Source: Bacteroidota bacterium | Lineage (GTDB): Bacteria > Bacteroidota > Bacteroidia > Bacteroidales > GCA-2711565 | NCBI GenBank assembly: GCA_018816945.1 | Contig: JAHIVC010000101.1 | Coordinates: 124,001 to 188,000 of the forward strand | Direction of reading: 5' to 3' | DNA length: 64,000 bases | Notes under the pieces: generated by a model | The model's input: the letters and a program-made list of their open reading frames with translations, nothing else | Told to the model about the DNA's origin: nothing | Databases searched by the model: none | In this document: in pieces, positions 36,399 to 45,406 of the stretch | Position numbering within the stretch: position 1 is the first letter of the stretch | Layout: each line of letters begins with the position of its first letter | Program-made: the position numbers and the translations under genes

Positions 36399-37706
36399 AT
36401 GAATACTGAAGAAGGATTAAAAAGAGAAATCGGGTTTTGGGGATTGACGGCCAATATCATCAATGTTGTAATTGGATCCGGAATTTTTGTGTTGCCTGCA
36501 TTGGTAAGCGAAGGATTAGGCTCAGCAGGCATACTGGCCTATCTTTTTTGTGGATTCCTCATCACTTTAATCATGCTTGGGTTTGCCGAACTTGGAAGTA
36601 AAATCAATGTTACAGGTGGTGCCTATGCTTACATTGAAATTGCATTTGGAAAATATTTCGGTTTTTTGGCCACTAACTTATTGATTTTCGGCACCTCTTT
36701 GATGGCAACAGCAGCTGTGGCCAATGCCCTTGCCGGTACACTAGCCTATTTATTTCCCATTTTTAACGATCAGTTGGTGAGAATCGCTTTCTTCATAGCC
36801 ATTTTTTCCGGCTTGGCAATTACGAATGTTATTGGCGTTAAGAAAGGGATCACTCTTGTGAAATTCACCACCATTGCTAAACTTGCACCTCTTTTGCTAT
36901 TAGTGATTTGGGGCTCGACCCGAATCGTGTTTGATAATTTAACATGGCACGAAATCCCAGCGTTTAGTGATATTGGAAAAATATCGCTCATTTTATTCTT
37001 TGCCTTTCAGGGTGCTGAAAGCAGTTTAAGCGTAGGAGGAGAAGTTAAAAATCCAAGGAAAACAGTACCTAAAGCCATCCTGTTGAGCTTTATGATAATC
37101 CTTTTGCTCTACATTGCTGTGCAGTTGGTTTCTCAAGGAATACTTGGTGATTCGTTCCCGAATTATAAAGATGCGCCTTTAGCAGAAGTTGCCAAAAGGA
37201 TCATGGGACCTTTGGGTTTGACCATTATGATTTCAGGTGCCGCAATCTCCATGTTCGGATATTTAAGCAGTGATACGTTGAACATGCCCAGAGTACTGTT
37301 CCGTTCTGCAAAAGATAAAGTAATCCCGATTAAAGCTTTATCTCTTGTCCATTCGAAATATGCCACCCCTTACATTGCAGTAATTGTCTATACTTACCTG
37401 GGATGTTTTTTTGCGATAACAGGTGAATTCAAGCAATTGGCAATTCTTTCTTCATCGTCCGTTTTACTTGTTTATTTGGGAGTTGCATTCGCAGTTATGA
37501 AGTTAAGATCCAAGACATTTGAAGCATCAAATTCATTTAAAATACCGGGTGGTATAACTATTCCCATTCTTTCAATACTTACCATTTTATGGCTCCTCTC
37601 AAACCTGACTAGTCAGGAAATGAAAGGCATCATCATTGCTTTGGGAATCTTAAGTTTTCTTTTTTTAGTGATTAAATATTTTAAACTTGACAAGCAAAAT
37701 TATTGA
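36399..37706 (+). CDS. APC-family amino acid permease
   Basis: 435 residues with about 12 helices. The APC signature helix 1 GLTANIINVVIGSGIFVLPA includes the substrate-binding glycine segment GSGIF. LGFAELGSKINVTGGAYAYI and FFAFQGAESSLSVGGEVKNP complete the pattern for LeuT-fold amino-acid transporters. Substrate not determinable. The HutD gene follows 47 bp downstream on the same strand and may share the transcript. Confidence 0.92.
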   Translation: MNTEEGLKREIGFWGLTANIINVVIGSGIFVLPALVSEGLGSAGILAYLFCGFLITLIMLGFAELGSKINVTGGAYAYIEIAFGKYFGFLATNLLIFGTSLMATAAVANALAGTLAYLFPIFNDQLVRIAFFIAIFSGLAITNVIGVKKGITLVKFTTIAKLAPLLLLVIWGSTRIVFDNLTWHEIPAFSDIGKISLILFFAFQGAESSLSVGGEVKNPRKTVPKAILLSFMIILLLYIAVQLVSQGILGDSFPNYKDAPLAEVAKRIMGPLGLTIMISGAAISMFGYLSSDTLNMPRVLFRSAKDKVIPIKALSLVHSKYATPYIAVIVYTYLGCFFAITGEFKQLAILSSSSVLLVYLGVAFAVMKLRSKTFEASNSFKIPGGITIPILSILTILWLLSNLTSQEMKGIIIALGILSFLFLVIKYFKLDKQNY

Positions 37707-37753
37707 ACAAATAATAGCGTTTCTATAGGCAACCATCTAATCATTTTGACTTA

Positions 37754-38341
37754 ATGCAAAGTACAATTCTCCATTCGGCTAATTTTAAAACCATTAATTG
37801 GCCGGGAGGAACAACAACTCAACTTTTTATTTACCCACCGACCGCTGAATATCTGCAACGAAATTTTATTTTCAGGTTGAGTACTGCAAACGTAAACACA
37901 GAAACATCTGATTTTACTTCACTACCCGGAGTTTCAAGGCAACTCATGGTTTTAGAAGGAGAAACTTTATTGATCCATGAAAATCATCATAGCAAAAAGC
38001 TGGGCAAATTTGATATGGATGAATTTAAAGGAGACTGGAAAACCTCTTCCATTGGCAGGTGCACTGATTTCAATCTCATGACCAAAGAAAAAGCAAGTGG
38101 GGAATTATCCGCCATTACCATTGAAAAATATCATTTAACTGAATATCAAATTGACAAGAAACTTAGCTGGCTCTTCATTTACGCTTTTTCAGGAAAAATC
38201 AGAATTGGGTTAAATGATGGGACCCATGACTTAAATCAAGGAAGTTTATTGGTAATAAAACATCCTGATGGTACAAAAATCGCGATTGAAGGAATCGAAA
38301 AAAGTGAATTGATTTTTGCTGAAATTTTAACGAAGAAATAA
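37754..38341 (+). CDS. HutD-family cupin protein
   Basis: 195 residues. INWPGGTTTQLFIYP (about 16-30) is the family's conserved N-terminal motif, followed by FRLSTANVNTETSDFTSLPG, RQLMVLEGE and FNLMTK. HutD proteins are often encoded with histidine-utilisation genes; here the only neighbour is an amino-acid permease, so involvement in amino-acid use is a weak inference. Confidence 0.8.
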   Translation: MQSTILHSANFKTINWPGGTTTQLFIYPPTAEYLQRNFIFRLSTANVNTETSDFTSLPGVSRQLMVLEGETLLIHENHHSKKLGKFDMDEFKGDWKTSSIGRCTDFNLMTKEKASGELSAITIEKYHLTEYQIDKKLSWLFIYAFSGKIRIGLNDGTHDLNQGSLLVIKHPDGTKIAIEGIEKSELIFAEILTKK

Positions 38342-38356
38342 TTGGTTTTGAACCAA
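38342..38356. terminator. Hairpin between convergent genes
   Basis: TTGGTT-TTG-AACCAA directly after the HutD stop, facing the convergent membrane-protein gene. No clear T tract, so termination is uncertain. Confidence 0.35.
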
Positions 38357-38365
38357 CCCAGCTGA

Positions 38366-38971
38366 CTAAGCAGCTTTAATGCTCCTTTTCTTCAATATTT
38401 CAATCCTTAGCATCAGAACAAGAAAAATTCCGGTACATAAAATTGCACGATAGGCATACAGGTCGGCCAACATTCCTTTATTTACAATCAATGAGATAAA
38501 AGGAGTGATAAATAATGCGATCCAAATTGAAAAAGCTTCTGTATTCTTTTGCTGATTAATCATCCTTTTTACCACAGGGAAATAGGAAATTACCATTATA
38601 CTTTGTATCGAAAAATTGGTAACCAAATGATTATTGGATATGGCCCAATAAAGAATAATTAATAAAACTGCAACTAAACATCCCAAATCAAATCGGTTGA
38701 AGCGCGTAGTCGGGTCCCCCCAAATAAGGATTGCAATTGAAACCCCAACGACCAAAATAAGATCCGCAAAATTTAACATGTTGTCGCTGATATTATAATC
38801 TCCATCAGCAAAATAAGTAAACATACTTATCCCAACAGCCAAACTAAAAAATACCCACATGGCAAGCGATGGACTAATTCTTTTATGATAAAGCAGGTAG
38901 ATATACCGGGATAAAATAAAAACGTTGAACCCCGAAATGATGATATTTATAATTAATTTTTCAGTAGGCAT
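38366..38971 (-). CDS. Polytopic membrane protein, possible PQ-loop type
   Basis: About 201 residues from ATG 38971; a TTG 15 bp upstream would add five residues. Six to seven hydrophobic segments fill nearly the whole length. Two segments resemble PQ-loop motifs: YLLYHKRISPSLAMWVFF near the start and SYFPVVKRMINQQKNTEAFS at about 130-150. PQ-loop proteins include sugar and amino-acid carriers, but the match is loose. Function unknown. Confidence 0.6.
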   Translation of the reverse strand: MPTEKLIINIIISGFNVFILSRYIYLLYHKRISPSLAMWVFFSLAVGISMFTYFADGDYNISDNMLNFADLILVVGVSIAILIWGDPTTRFNRFDLGCLVAVLLIILYWAISNNHLVTNFSIQSIMVISYFPVVKRMINQQKNTEAFSIWIALFITPFISLIVNKGMLADLYAYRAILCTGIFLVLMLRIEILKKRSIKAA

Positions 38972-39103
38972 ATTTTGTTTCCACAATCATCAATAAGAAC
39001 GCAAATGTATGGAAAATAAGCACTACAAATGGAAGGATATTAGGGATCTTTCTCACTTTTTAATTAATACTAACGAAACTTTAATCTCTAAACTTAAAAA
39101 GCA

Positions 39104-39138
39104 TAAAAAAACCCGCCTTGATCGGGCGGGTTTCATTT
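39104..39138 (-). terminator. Intrinsic terminator of the peroxiredoxin gene
   Basis: Stem AACCCGCC/GGCGGGTT with a 7-nt loop, with A-runs on the left and T-runs on the right, so it could work in both directions. It ends 1-2 bp from the peroxiredoxin stop. Confidence 0.88.
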
Positions 39139-39139
39139 T

Positions 39140-39793
39140 TTATATGCTTTTCTTTGCCAGATAAAAATCAACTTTTTCAAGACTGGTATCTGCAATCCTT
39201 GCATTCATTTCGTCAAGGGTTTTTGGTGGCGGGACGATTACCTTATCCCCTTTTACCCAATTTAACGGAAGAGCGACTTTATATTTATCGGCTACCTGTA
39301 ATGCTTCGAGTACCCTTAAAATTTCGTTCATATTTCTGCCCACATTCAACGGATAGTACATGATCAACCTTATTTTTTTGTTTGGATCGATAAAGAATAC
39401 TGCACGAACGGCAGCGGTCTCACTTTCATTAGGTTGAAGCATCCCATAAAGTTTTGACACTTTCATATCAATATCTGCGATGATTGGGAAATCAAAATAA
39501 ACGCCTGTTTTTTCTTTTACATTGTTAACCCATGCCAAATGTGAGTGAATACTATCGATACTTAAACCCAATAGCTCAGCATTAAATGCATCGAATTCAG
39601 ATTTACGTTCAGCAAACCCGCTCATTTCTGTTGTACATACCGGTGTAAAATCGGCCGGGTGTGAAAACATTACAACCCATTTATCTTTCGCAAAATTTGA
39701 GAATTGGATTGATCCTTTGGTTGTTACTGCCTTAAAATCAGGAGCTATATCCCCAATTCTTGGCATCATTGTGTTGATTACTTCTTGTTCCAT
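39140..39793 (-). CDS. 1-Cys (Prx6-type) peroxiredoxin
   Basis: 217 residues. Peroxidatic site HPADFTPVCTTEMSGFAERK with the catalytic cysteine at about 53, preceded by WVVMFS. The Prx6-type C-terminal arm is present: LPLNWVKGDKVIVPPPKTLD. It reduces hydrogen peroxide and organic peroxides in the cytoplasm. It lies 80 bp downstream of dps on the same strand and close to oxyR, so it is probably part of the OxyR response. Length and motifs are normal. Confidence 0.93.
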   Translation of the reverse strand: MEQEVINTMMPRIGDIAPDFKAVTTKGSIQFSNFAKDKWVVMFSHPADFTPVCTTEMSGFAERKSEFDAFNAELLGLSIDSIHSHLAWVNNVKEKTGVYFDFPIIADIDMKVSKLYGMLQPNESETAAVRAVFFIDPNKKIRLIMYYPLNVGRNMNEILRVLEALQVADKYKVALPLNWVKGDKVIVPPPKTLDEMNARIADTSLEKVDFYLAKKSI

Positions 39794-39873
39794 AATTGAC
39801 TTTTTTAATGTTTATTGTTAATTTTTTAATACTAATTGATTATCTTTTTTATTGATCTGATTACAAATGAATC

Positions 39874-40338
39874 TTAACTGATGTAAGCATTATACATCCA
39901 AACCAGTTTTTCCTGCTCACGGATATAATCGCTCATCAATGCATTCGTTCCTTCATCTTCTGCCTCTCCGGCCAATGAAAGAATCTCTCTTTGTTTTTTG
40001 ATGAGAATTTCAAATGCATCCAGGATAATGCGAATCCCATCCTTGCCATTACTTACGCCTTTGATCTCTTTTATTTCGGAAATATTTAAATAATTTGTAT
40101 AAGTATGCAGGGGTTCTTCTCCTAAGGTCAGGATCCGTTCAGCAATCTCGTCAACTTTAATTAACAGGTTATTGTACAGTTCTTCAAATTTCAGGTGCAA
40201 TTCAAAAAAGTTATTACCCTTTACATTCCAATGAAAACCCCGTACATTCATATAATATACCTGATAATTTGCCAGTAATTCATTTAATTTTGCTGAAAGT
40301 AAATCAGCCTTTGTTTTATTAATTCCTATTTTATTCAT
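39874..40338 (-). CDS. dps: Dps-family ferritin-like DNA/iron protein
   Basis: 154 residues. The ferroxidase-site pattern is visible: NVRGFHWNVKGNNFFELHLK (His) and LLIKVDEIAERILTLGEEP (Asp, Glu). It forms dodecamers that oxidise and store iron using hydrogen peroxide and protect DNA. Divergent from oxyR with a strong promoter and an OxyR-like half-site between them, so peroxide induction is likely. Confidence 0.93.
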   Translation of the reverse strand: MNKIGINKTKADLLSAKLNELLANYQVYYMNVRGFHWNVKGNNFFELHLKFEELYNNLLIKVDEIAERILTLGEEPLHTYTNYLNISEIKEIKGVSNGKDGIRIILDAFEILIKKQREILSLAGEAEDEGTNALMSDYIREQEKLVWMYNAYIS

Positions 40339-40379
40339 GATTTTATATTTTTTGTGGTTTTTTATGTTAATTGATAGTT

Positions 40380-40411
40380 CAAAAATACAACAAACCTATA
40401 TATATGTCAAA
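40380..40411 (-). promoter_or_regulatory. dps promoter (TTTG-N20-TATTTTTG)
   Basis: On the minus strand TTTG (40411-40408) and TATTTTTG (40387-40380) are separated by 20 bp, an exact match to the full Bacteroidota -33/-7 promoter pattern. The transcript start is predicted near 40375, about 37 nt before the dps ATG. Confidence 0.75.
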
Positions 40412-40422
40412 TCAATATTTAT

Positions 40423-40446
40423 TATCTTTGTATAGATATAATCTAT
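40423..40446 (+). promoter_or_regulatory. oxyR -7 box overlapped by an OxyR-type half-operator
   Basis: TATCTTTG (40423-40430) is an exact -7 box placing the oxyR start near 40435. ATAG-N7-CTAT (40432-40446) is an exact copy of the repeated unit of the classical OxyR operator and covers the predicted oxyR start, fitting auto-repression. It also lies upstream of the dps -33 element, fitting activation. Only one of the two units of a full operator is clear. Confidence 0.6.
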
Positions 40447-40450
40447 AATC

Positions 40451-41380
40451 ATGACCATTCAACAACTCGAATATGTGGTAGCACTCGATCACTACCGCCA
40501 TTTTGTAACCGCAGCTTCAAGATGTTACGTCACTCAACCAACATTAACAATGCAGGTCAAAAAACTGGAAGATGAAATTGGATTTCTACTATTCGACAGG
40601 ACTAAACTTCCTTTAAAACCAACAAAAGCAGGGATAAACTTTATTGAGAAGGCAAAATCAATCATCAGAGAAGTGAGACAGCTGAAAGAAATGGTCTCAA
40701 ATGACAAAGAAGCAATTGAGGGTGAATTTACGCTTGCAATTATTCCCACCATCGCACCTTATCTTTTACCAGGATTTTTAAAACTCTTTACAAAGAAGTA
40801 TCCGAAATCGGTTTTATCGATCAAAGAGCTACAAACTCATGAAATTGTAAAGCAAATTAATAATGATCAACTCGACCTTGGAATACTGGCTACTCCCCTA
40901 TTGGAATCATCCATAAGGGAAATCCCTGTTTATTATGAGCCATTTGTTTTGTATCTATACGAGGGTCATAAACTGATGCAGAAAGAATTTATCGAAGGTA
41001 AAGACATTCGAACTGAAGAGCTGTTATTATTGAGTGAGGGGCATTGTTTCAGGGAGCAGGCTCTTGAAGTATGCAATTACTCGGGATATAAGGATCATGA
41101 AGGGTTCCGTTACGAAAGCGGCTCAATTGAAACCATTAAACAAATGGTTAATAAAGGCATTGGAATTACACTGATTCCTGAATTAGCAATACTTAACTAT
41201 AATGATCAAAAATTTAGTCGTCGATTTGCCAAACTCGAACCAAGCCGTGAAATAAGTATCATTACACATAAAAGCTTTGCAAAGGAATCCTTAATTGATA
41301 TTATTCATCAAACTATCAAGGAAGTTGTGCCGGAACATATGGAAAAAAAAGAAAGAGGAATACGTGTAAAATGGAGGTAA
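40451..41380 (+). CDS. oxyR: LysR-family peroxide sensor OxyR
   Basis: 309 residues. The N-terminal winged helix MTIQQLEYVVALDHYRHFVT and CYVTQPTLTMQVKKLEDEIG is typical of LysR. The effector domain holds SEGHCFREQALEVC, matching the redox-active cysteine pair of E. coli OxyR (GHCLRDQAMGFC), which forms a disulfide on contact with peroxide. Divergent from dps, with katG-type and peroxiredoxin genes in the wider window. One of the safest functional calls here. Confidence 0.94.
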   Translation: MTIQQLEYVVALDHYRHFVTAASRCYVTQPTLTMQVKKLEDEIGFLLFDRTKLPLKPTKAGINFIEKAKSIIREVRQLKEMVSNDKEAIEGEFTLAIIPTIAPYLLPGFLKLFTKKYPKSVLSIKELQTHEIVKQINNDQLDLGILATPLLESSIREIPVYYEPFVLYLYEGHKLMQKEFIEGKDIRTEELLLLSEGHCFREQALEVCNYSGYKDHEGFRYESGSIETIKQMVNKGIGITLIPELAILNYNDQKFSRRFAKLEPSREISIITHKSFAKESLIDIIHQTIKEVVPEHMEKKERGIRVKWR

Positions 41381-41440
41381 ATAATTGGCTTCTTACTTAC
41401 TTTCATTTATTATGAGGCAATTTATTTTGGTATTCCCGGC

Positions 41441-41629
41441 TTGGATATATACGAACCATTATTTTCACAGGAATTAAGACATGTTAAACGGAAGTTCCCT
41501 AAAATGGATAGATTGCTTATTAATACCGGTGAATGCATCAATACTTTCATTTCAGGTTCTGATTCCAATCTGATTAAGATTGAACTAGAATATGTGACCA
41601 AACTGGATGAGAAGTCTGAAGTAAAATAA
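41441..41629 (+). CDS. Possible small protein of unknown function
   Basis: An open frame of about 62 codons from TTG 41441 (no ATG). The translation is protein-like in composition (KRKFPKMDRLLINTGECINT) but I recognise no family. It could be a remnant or chance. Confidence 0.2.
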   Translation: MDIYEPLFSQELRHVKRKFPKMDRLLINTGECINTFISGSDSNLIKIELEYVTKLDEKSEVK

Positions 41630-41712
41630 ATTATAATAGATGTAACTATTAGTTGTCTTCAAACGTCTTAGGGTGTTATTATTCAATATTATCAAAGCAA
41701 ATAAAATAAAAG

Positions 41713-43413
41713 ATGACATTGATAAAAAAAATAATACCATTAATATTCATAGCATTGGTATCATTCAGTTGCCAAGAATCTAAAAAGGAAAAAAAAGAAC
41801 TTATTGCCCAACTTGACAGCATTATGACGTCAGCATACAAACCTGATGAGCCGGGGGCTTCAGTTCTCGTATTTAAAGAAGGGGAGATATTGCTCAAAAA
41901 AGGCTATGGTTTAGCCAATTTAGAAATGAAAGTGCCCATTAATCCAAAGAGTGTTTTCAACATCGGATCGATTACAAAACAGTTCACGGCACAAGCTATT
42001 CTGTTGCTCGGGGAACAAGGAAAATTGTCTCTAACAGATCCCATCCAGAAATATTTGCCGGATTATCCTCATGCAGATAAAAAGATCACCATTGAAAACC
42101 TGCTCACACATACATCCGGGATCATAGATGTTTTTGAGGTATCGCAATGGTTTTCCATGTGGGAAAAAGAATTGACACCCCAACAATTTGTTGATGTTTT
42201 TAAGGACATCCCTTTGTTATCGGAACCGGGTACTCAGTACCATTACAGCAATGTAAATTATGGCATACTTGGTTTGATCATTGAAAATATTTCGGGGGAA
42301 AGCCACAAAGACTTTCTAATTGAGAATTTCTTTAAACCCATAGGAATGAACAATACATATATCTTAAAAAATAATGATAAAATTGAAAATACTGCTATGG
42401 GGTATTTTAAAGCAAATGAGTCTATCGAAAATGCCCCCACCATCAACTACTCTCATCTGCTTGCCGCCGGAAGCATTTGGTCGTGCACCGATGATATGGT
42501 TAAATGGTATGAGTGGTTATCGGAAAAGTACAAATCCAACGATCCAAAGATTAAAAAAGCATTGACACGTTACATTTTAGCTGATGGATCAGAAACGAAT
42601 AACGGGTACGGGATGATGCTTTATCTTCTCCAAGGTTGCCCTGTTGCTGGAAACAATGGTAGCATGCTGGGATATACAAATTACACCCTTTGGCTCTATG
42701 AAGATGATATTGTTGTTGTGCTATTGAGCAATTATAGATACGAAGGTACTGATCCTGATTTAACTGCGGCATACGATGTAACTGCACGAGCTAAAAAGTT
42801 AGCCGAAACCGTAATGGGAAAAACCAGTGTCACTGCTAATTTCATTACACTCCCCGAAAACGAATTGGATAAATATACAGGGGTTTACAAAATTGAAGAA
42901 AATGCATTCAGGATCATCACCCGAAAAGGCAACCAATTGTATTCAAAAAGAAGTGGTTCCTCAAAAAAAGCCATGAACCCAATAACGCAAACTTTGTTCC
43001 AAACCACCGATGGATCTAATATAGAATTTGTTTTTAATGAAAAAGGTGAAGCCGTTGAAGCAAATTGGCGTCAACCAGATGGTACCTTATCCATAGCCCA
43101 ACGAACAGATATCCCTCTTCCCGAAGAGAAAAAACCGGTTGTCATCACTGACGACGAATATAAAGCGGTATGCGGACTTTACAAAATGATGGTCGTTTTC
43201 AATGTAAATGTTTACATGAACGATCGCAATAGCATTATTGTAGAGTCCAAGCAACGCGGAAAGTCGGTTTTCTATCCGGAATCACCTACTAAGTTTTTTT
43301 TAAAAGACGATGATGACATTGTAATCGATTTCTTAAAGAATAAGCAAGGAGTTGTTAATGAATTTAAGATGACAACCGGTGGCAGGACATTTTCGGCAAA
43401 GAAAGCGGATTGA
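41713..43413 (+). CDS. Lipoprotein serine hydrolase of the beta-lactamase/PBP4 type
   Basis: 566 residues. Lipoprotein signal with lipobox LVSFSC (C20). The class C beta-lactamase fold has SITK nucleophile motif (in FNIGSITKQFTAQAILLLGE, serine about 81) and YSNVNYG as the YxN motif. After about residue 370 come two beta-rich C-terminal domains (DUF3471-like). Such proteins are D-aminopeptidases, esterases or carboxypeptidases; resistance to beta-lactams is not implied. A second related protein lacking the C-terminal domains is at 62422. Confidence 0.88.
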   Translation: MTLIKKIIPLIFIALVSFSCQESKKEKKELIAQLDSIMTSAYKPDEPGASVLVFKEGEILLKKGYGLANLEMKVPINPKSVFNIGSITKQFTAQAILLLGEQGKLSLTDPIQKYLPDYPHADKKITIENLLTHTSGIIDVFEVSQWFSMWEKELTPQQFVDVFKDIPLLSEPGTQYHYSNVNYGILGLIIENISGESHKDFLIENFFKPIGMNNTYILKNNDKIENTAMGYFKANESIENAPTINYSHLLAAGSIWSCTDDMVKWYEWLSEKYKSNDPKIKKALTRYILADGSETNNGYGMMLYLLQGCPVAGNNGSMLGYTNYTLWLYEDDIVVVLLSNYRYEGTDPDLTAAYDVTARAKKLAETVMGKTSVTANFITLPENELDKYTGVYKIEENAFRIITRKGNQLYSKRSGSSKKAMNPITQTLFQTTDGSNIEFVFNEKGEAVEANWRQPDGTLSIAQRTDIPLPEEKKPVVITDDEYKAVCGLYKMMVVFNVNVYMNDRNSIIVESKQRGKSVFYPESPTKFFLKDDDDIVIDFLKNKQGVVNEFKMTTGGRTFSAKKAD

Positions 43414-43464
43414 TTTTTGCAAGCTATAGTAAATTCCAGTTAATAATAATATAGAAATCATACG

Positions 43465-44325
43465 ATGAAAATTACATTTTTTTTAAAAACAGCAATTTTA
43501 GGATTATTTCTAATAATCTCATCTGACATGTTGGGTCAAATAACAATAATTAGCCCAAATACGAATAGTATTTTATATTTAGGAGAAGGGAAAAATCAAC
43601 CATTGATAGTTGCTTTGGGCGGATCGGAGGGAGGAAATGCATGGGCAGAATCAAAGCGGTTGATTGGAATCAAGGATCAATTTCTTGAAAAAGGCTATGC
43701 TTTTCTAGCGGTCGCATTTTTTGGTGCAAGTGGATTACCGGACACCTTAAGTCGAATTTCCATTGAAGATATTCATAACGCAATAACAGAAGCAACTAAA
43801 AACCCCCAAGTAAATAAAAAGAAAATAGCAATTCTTGGAGGTTCAACAGGTGGCGAATTGGCATTAGTCATGGGAAGCTATTTTAAAGATATCAAATGTG
43901 TTGTTGGGCTTATCCCAAGCCATGTTGTATTTCCAGGGCATACCATGCAATTTAATACATCGAGTTGGTCATTTAAAGGAAAAGAGTTACCATTTGTACC
44001 TGTTAATAAGGAAGCATTAGAATACATCAGTAAAGGAGATGATTACTATAGATTGGCTTTTGAAGCTGTCCTTAAAGATTCTCTAGCAGAGGAGAAAGCA
44101 TTAATAAAAGTGGAAAAAATAAACGGCCCAATTTTGCTTCTTTCTGCAACCAAGGATGAAGTTTGGCCATCGACACCAATGTGCGAAAAAATAATGAATC
44201 GGCTTCAATCAAAGAAGTTTAAGTATTACTATAAGCATATCCCAACTGATGGAGGACATGGTGAGCCCTTAAAGCATTTTGATCAGATATTTTCATTTTT
44301 CGAACAACATTTTCCAAGTAAATAA
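43465..44325 (+). CDS. Exported BAAT C-terminal-type alpha/beta hydrolase
   Basis: 286 residues with a signal peptide (to about 25, DMLGQ). BAAT-C hydrolase domain: LIVALGGSEGGNAWAESKRL, the nucleophile elbow ILGGSTGGELALVMG, the acid in LLSATKDEVWPSTPM and the histidine in DGGHGEPLKHF, giving a complete Ser-Asp-His set. The family includes acyl-CoA thioesterases and acyltransferases, but export makes an esterase role likelier. It follows the beta-lactamase-type gene by 51 bp. A large hairpin ends the unit. Confidence 0.82.
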   Translation: MKITFFLKTAILGLFLIISSDMLGQITIISPNTNSILYLGEGKNQPLIVALGGSEGGNAWAESKRLIGIKDQFLEKGYAFLAVAFFGASGLPDTLSRISIEDIHNAITEATKNPQVNKKKIAILGGSTGGELALVMGSYFKDIKCVVGLIPSHVVFPGHTMQFNTSSWSFKGKELPFVPVNKEALEYISKGDDYYRLAFEAVLKDSLAEEKALIKVEKINGPILLLSATKDEVWPSTPMCEKIMNRLQSKKFKYYYKHIPTDGGHGEPLKHFDQIFSFFEQHFPSK

Positions 44326-44344
44326 ACACTGACACCTGATTTAT

Positions 44345-44390
44345 AATGAACCTTGTTGAAAGTGCGAAGCAGTTTTCAGCAAGGTTCATT
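44345..44390 (+). terminator. Large hairpin after the BAAT-type gene
   Basis: AATGAACCTTGTTGAAA (44345-44361) pairs with TTTTCAGCAAGGTTCATT (44373-44390) with one mismatch. The stem is long for a terminator and the T tract is weak, so it may be an mRNA-stabilising hairpin instead. Nothing else is visible to 44593. Confidence 0.6.
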
Positions 44391-44593
44391 TATAGCGTTT
44401 GTACAATCTTTCAATTTTAGGAAACCTGTTTCCCTTTGGTACAATTAACCTGTTGGCGGGCTAAATACATATTTTAATTCATCCCGATAGTTAATCGCTT
44501 TTTTTACGTAATATCAGTAATCATATTTCTTTTTCCATGCTTTTATGCCAAGCACGTTTTTTATTTTCATTATACTAAATTTTCTTATAAAAC

Positions 44594-45358
44594 TTACCAT
44601 GTTACTTCGGCAGTTTTTACATTTTTATTATTGGTTTTTTCGTACCCGATAGTGGATGATTTTCCATGTCCGGAATGTATGATTGTTTCATCAGGTAATA
44701 TATTATATAACATTCTGATGGATTTAACTATTTCATCTTTTGAACACAGGAAATAATCAAGATAACCGGTTGAATGGTACAAAAGCAAATCACCGGGAAA
44801 AATCATGTTTGCAATTGAAAATGTTAAACTTCCGTTTGAGTGACCGGGGGTTTTGATAACTTTAAGGGTGGTGTTGCCAATTTTATATTCCTGGTCATCA
44901 TCGAGATAAATATCCGGTTTTTTGACCCTTTTATAATCAAAGTCCATTAGTTTTGCTATGACAGCGTCTTTCTTCCATCCATCTACAGATGTAGAATCAA
45001 AAATTTCTTTCCATCTCAGATAATGTTTAAAATCTTTAAATTCCTCTTTACTAAAACAGACTTTTGCTTTTGGATATCTCTTTTTTAAAGCATTTAAGCC
45101 AACAATATGATCCTGATGGGCATGAGTCAAAAAGATGTATTTTAGATTCAGGGATTCAGTTTTCATTCTATAAATCAGTGAATCAATGTTGCTTCCTACA
45201 TCAATCACAGCGGCTTCCTTTGAGTAATTATCAAATATTAGGTAAGAATTAACATTAAAGGACCCACTTGTCTGTTTATTAATAATCAAATTTTGTTGGG
45301 CCGACAAGGAAATACCTAAAAGTAAGACGAGCGAGAGGGTAAAAAAATAATGTTTCAT
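44594..45358 (-). CDS. Secreted metallo-beta-lactamase-fold hydrolase
   Basis: 254 residues from ATG 45358, which places the signal peptide (MKHYFFTLSLVLLLGISLSA) at the N-terminus; an upstream ATG would add ten residues. The zinc motif FLTHAHQDHIVGLNALK (HxHxDH) is present, as are IKTPGHSNGSLTF (third His), FPGDLLLYHSTGYLDYF (Asp) and IHSGHGKSS (last His). Glyoxalase-II-like branch. Exported; substrate unknown. Confidence 0.87.
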   Translation of the reverse strand: MKHYFFTLSLVLLLGISLSAQQNLIINKQTSGSFNVNSYLIFDNYSKEAAVIDVGSNIDSLIYRMKTESLNLKYIFLTHAHQDHIVGLNALKKRYPKAKVCFSKEEFKDFKHYLRWKEIFDSTSVDGWKKDAVIAKLMDFDYKRVKKPDIYLDDDQEYKIGNTTLKVIKTPGHSNGSLTFSIANMIFPGDLLLYHSTGYLDYFLCSKDEIVKSIRMLYNILPDETIIHSGHGKSSTIGYEKTNNKNVKTAEVTW

Positions 45359-45406
45359 GCGTAAATAAATTTTAGTAAATGATATCATAAATAGTCTAAT
45401 ATTTTT

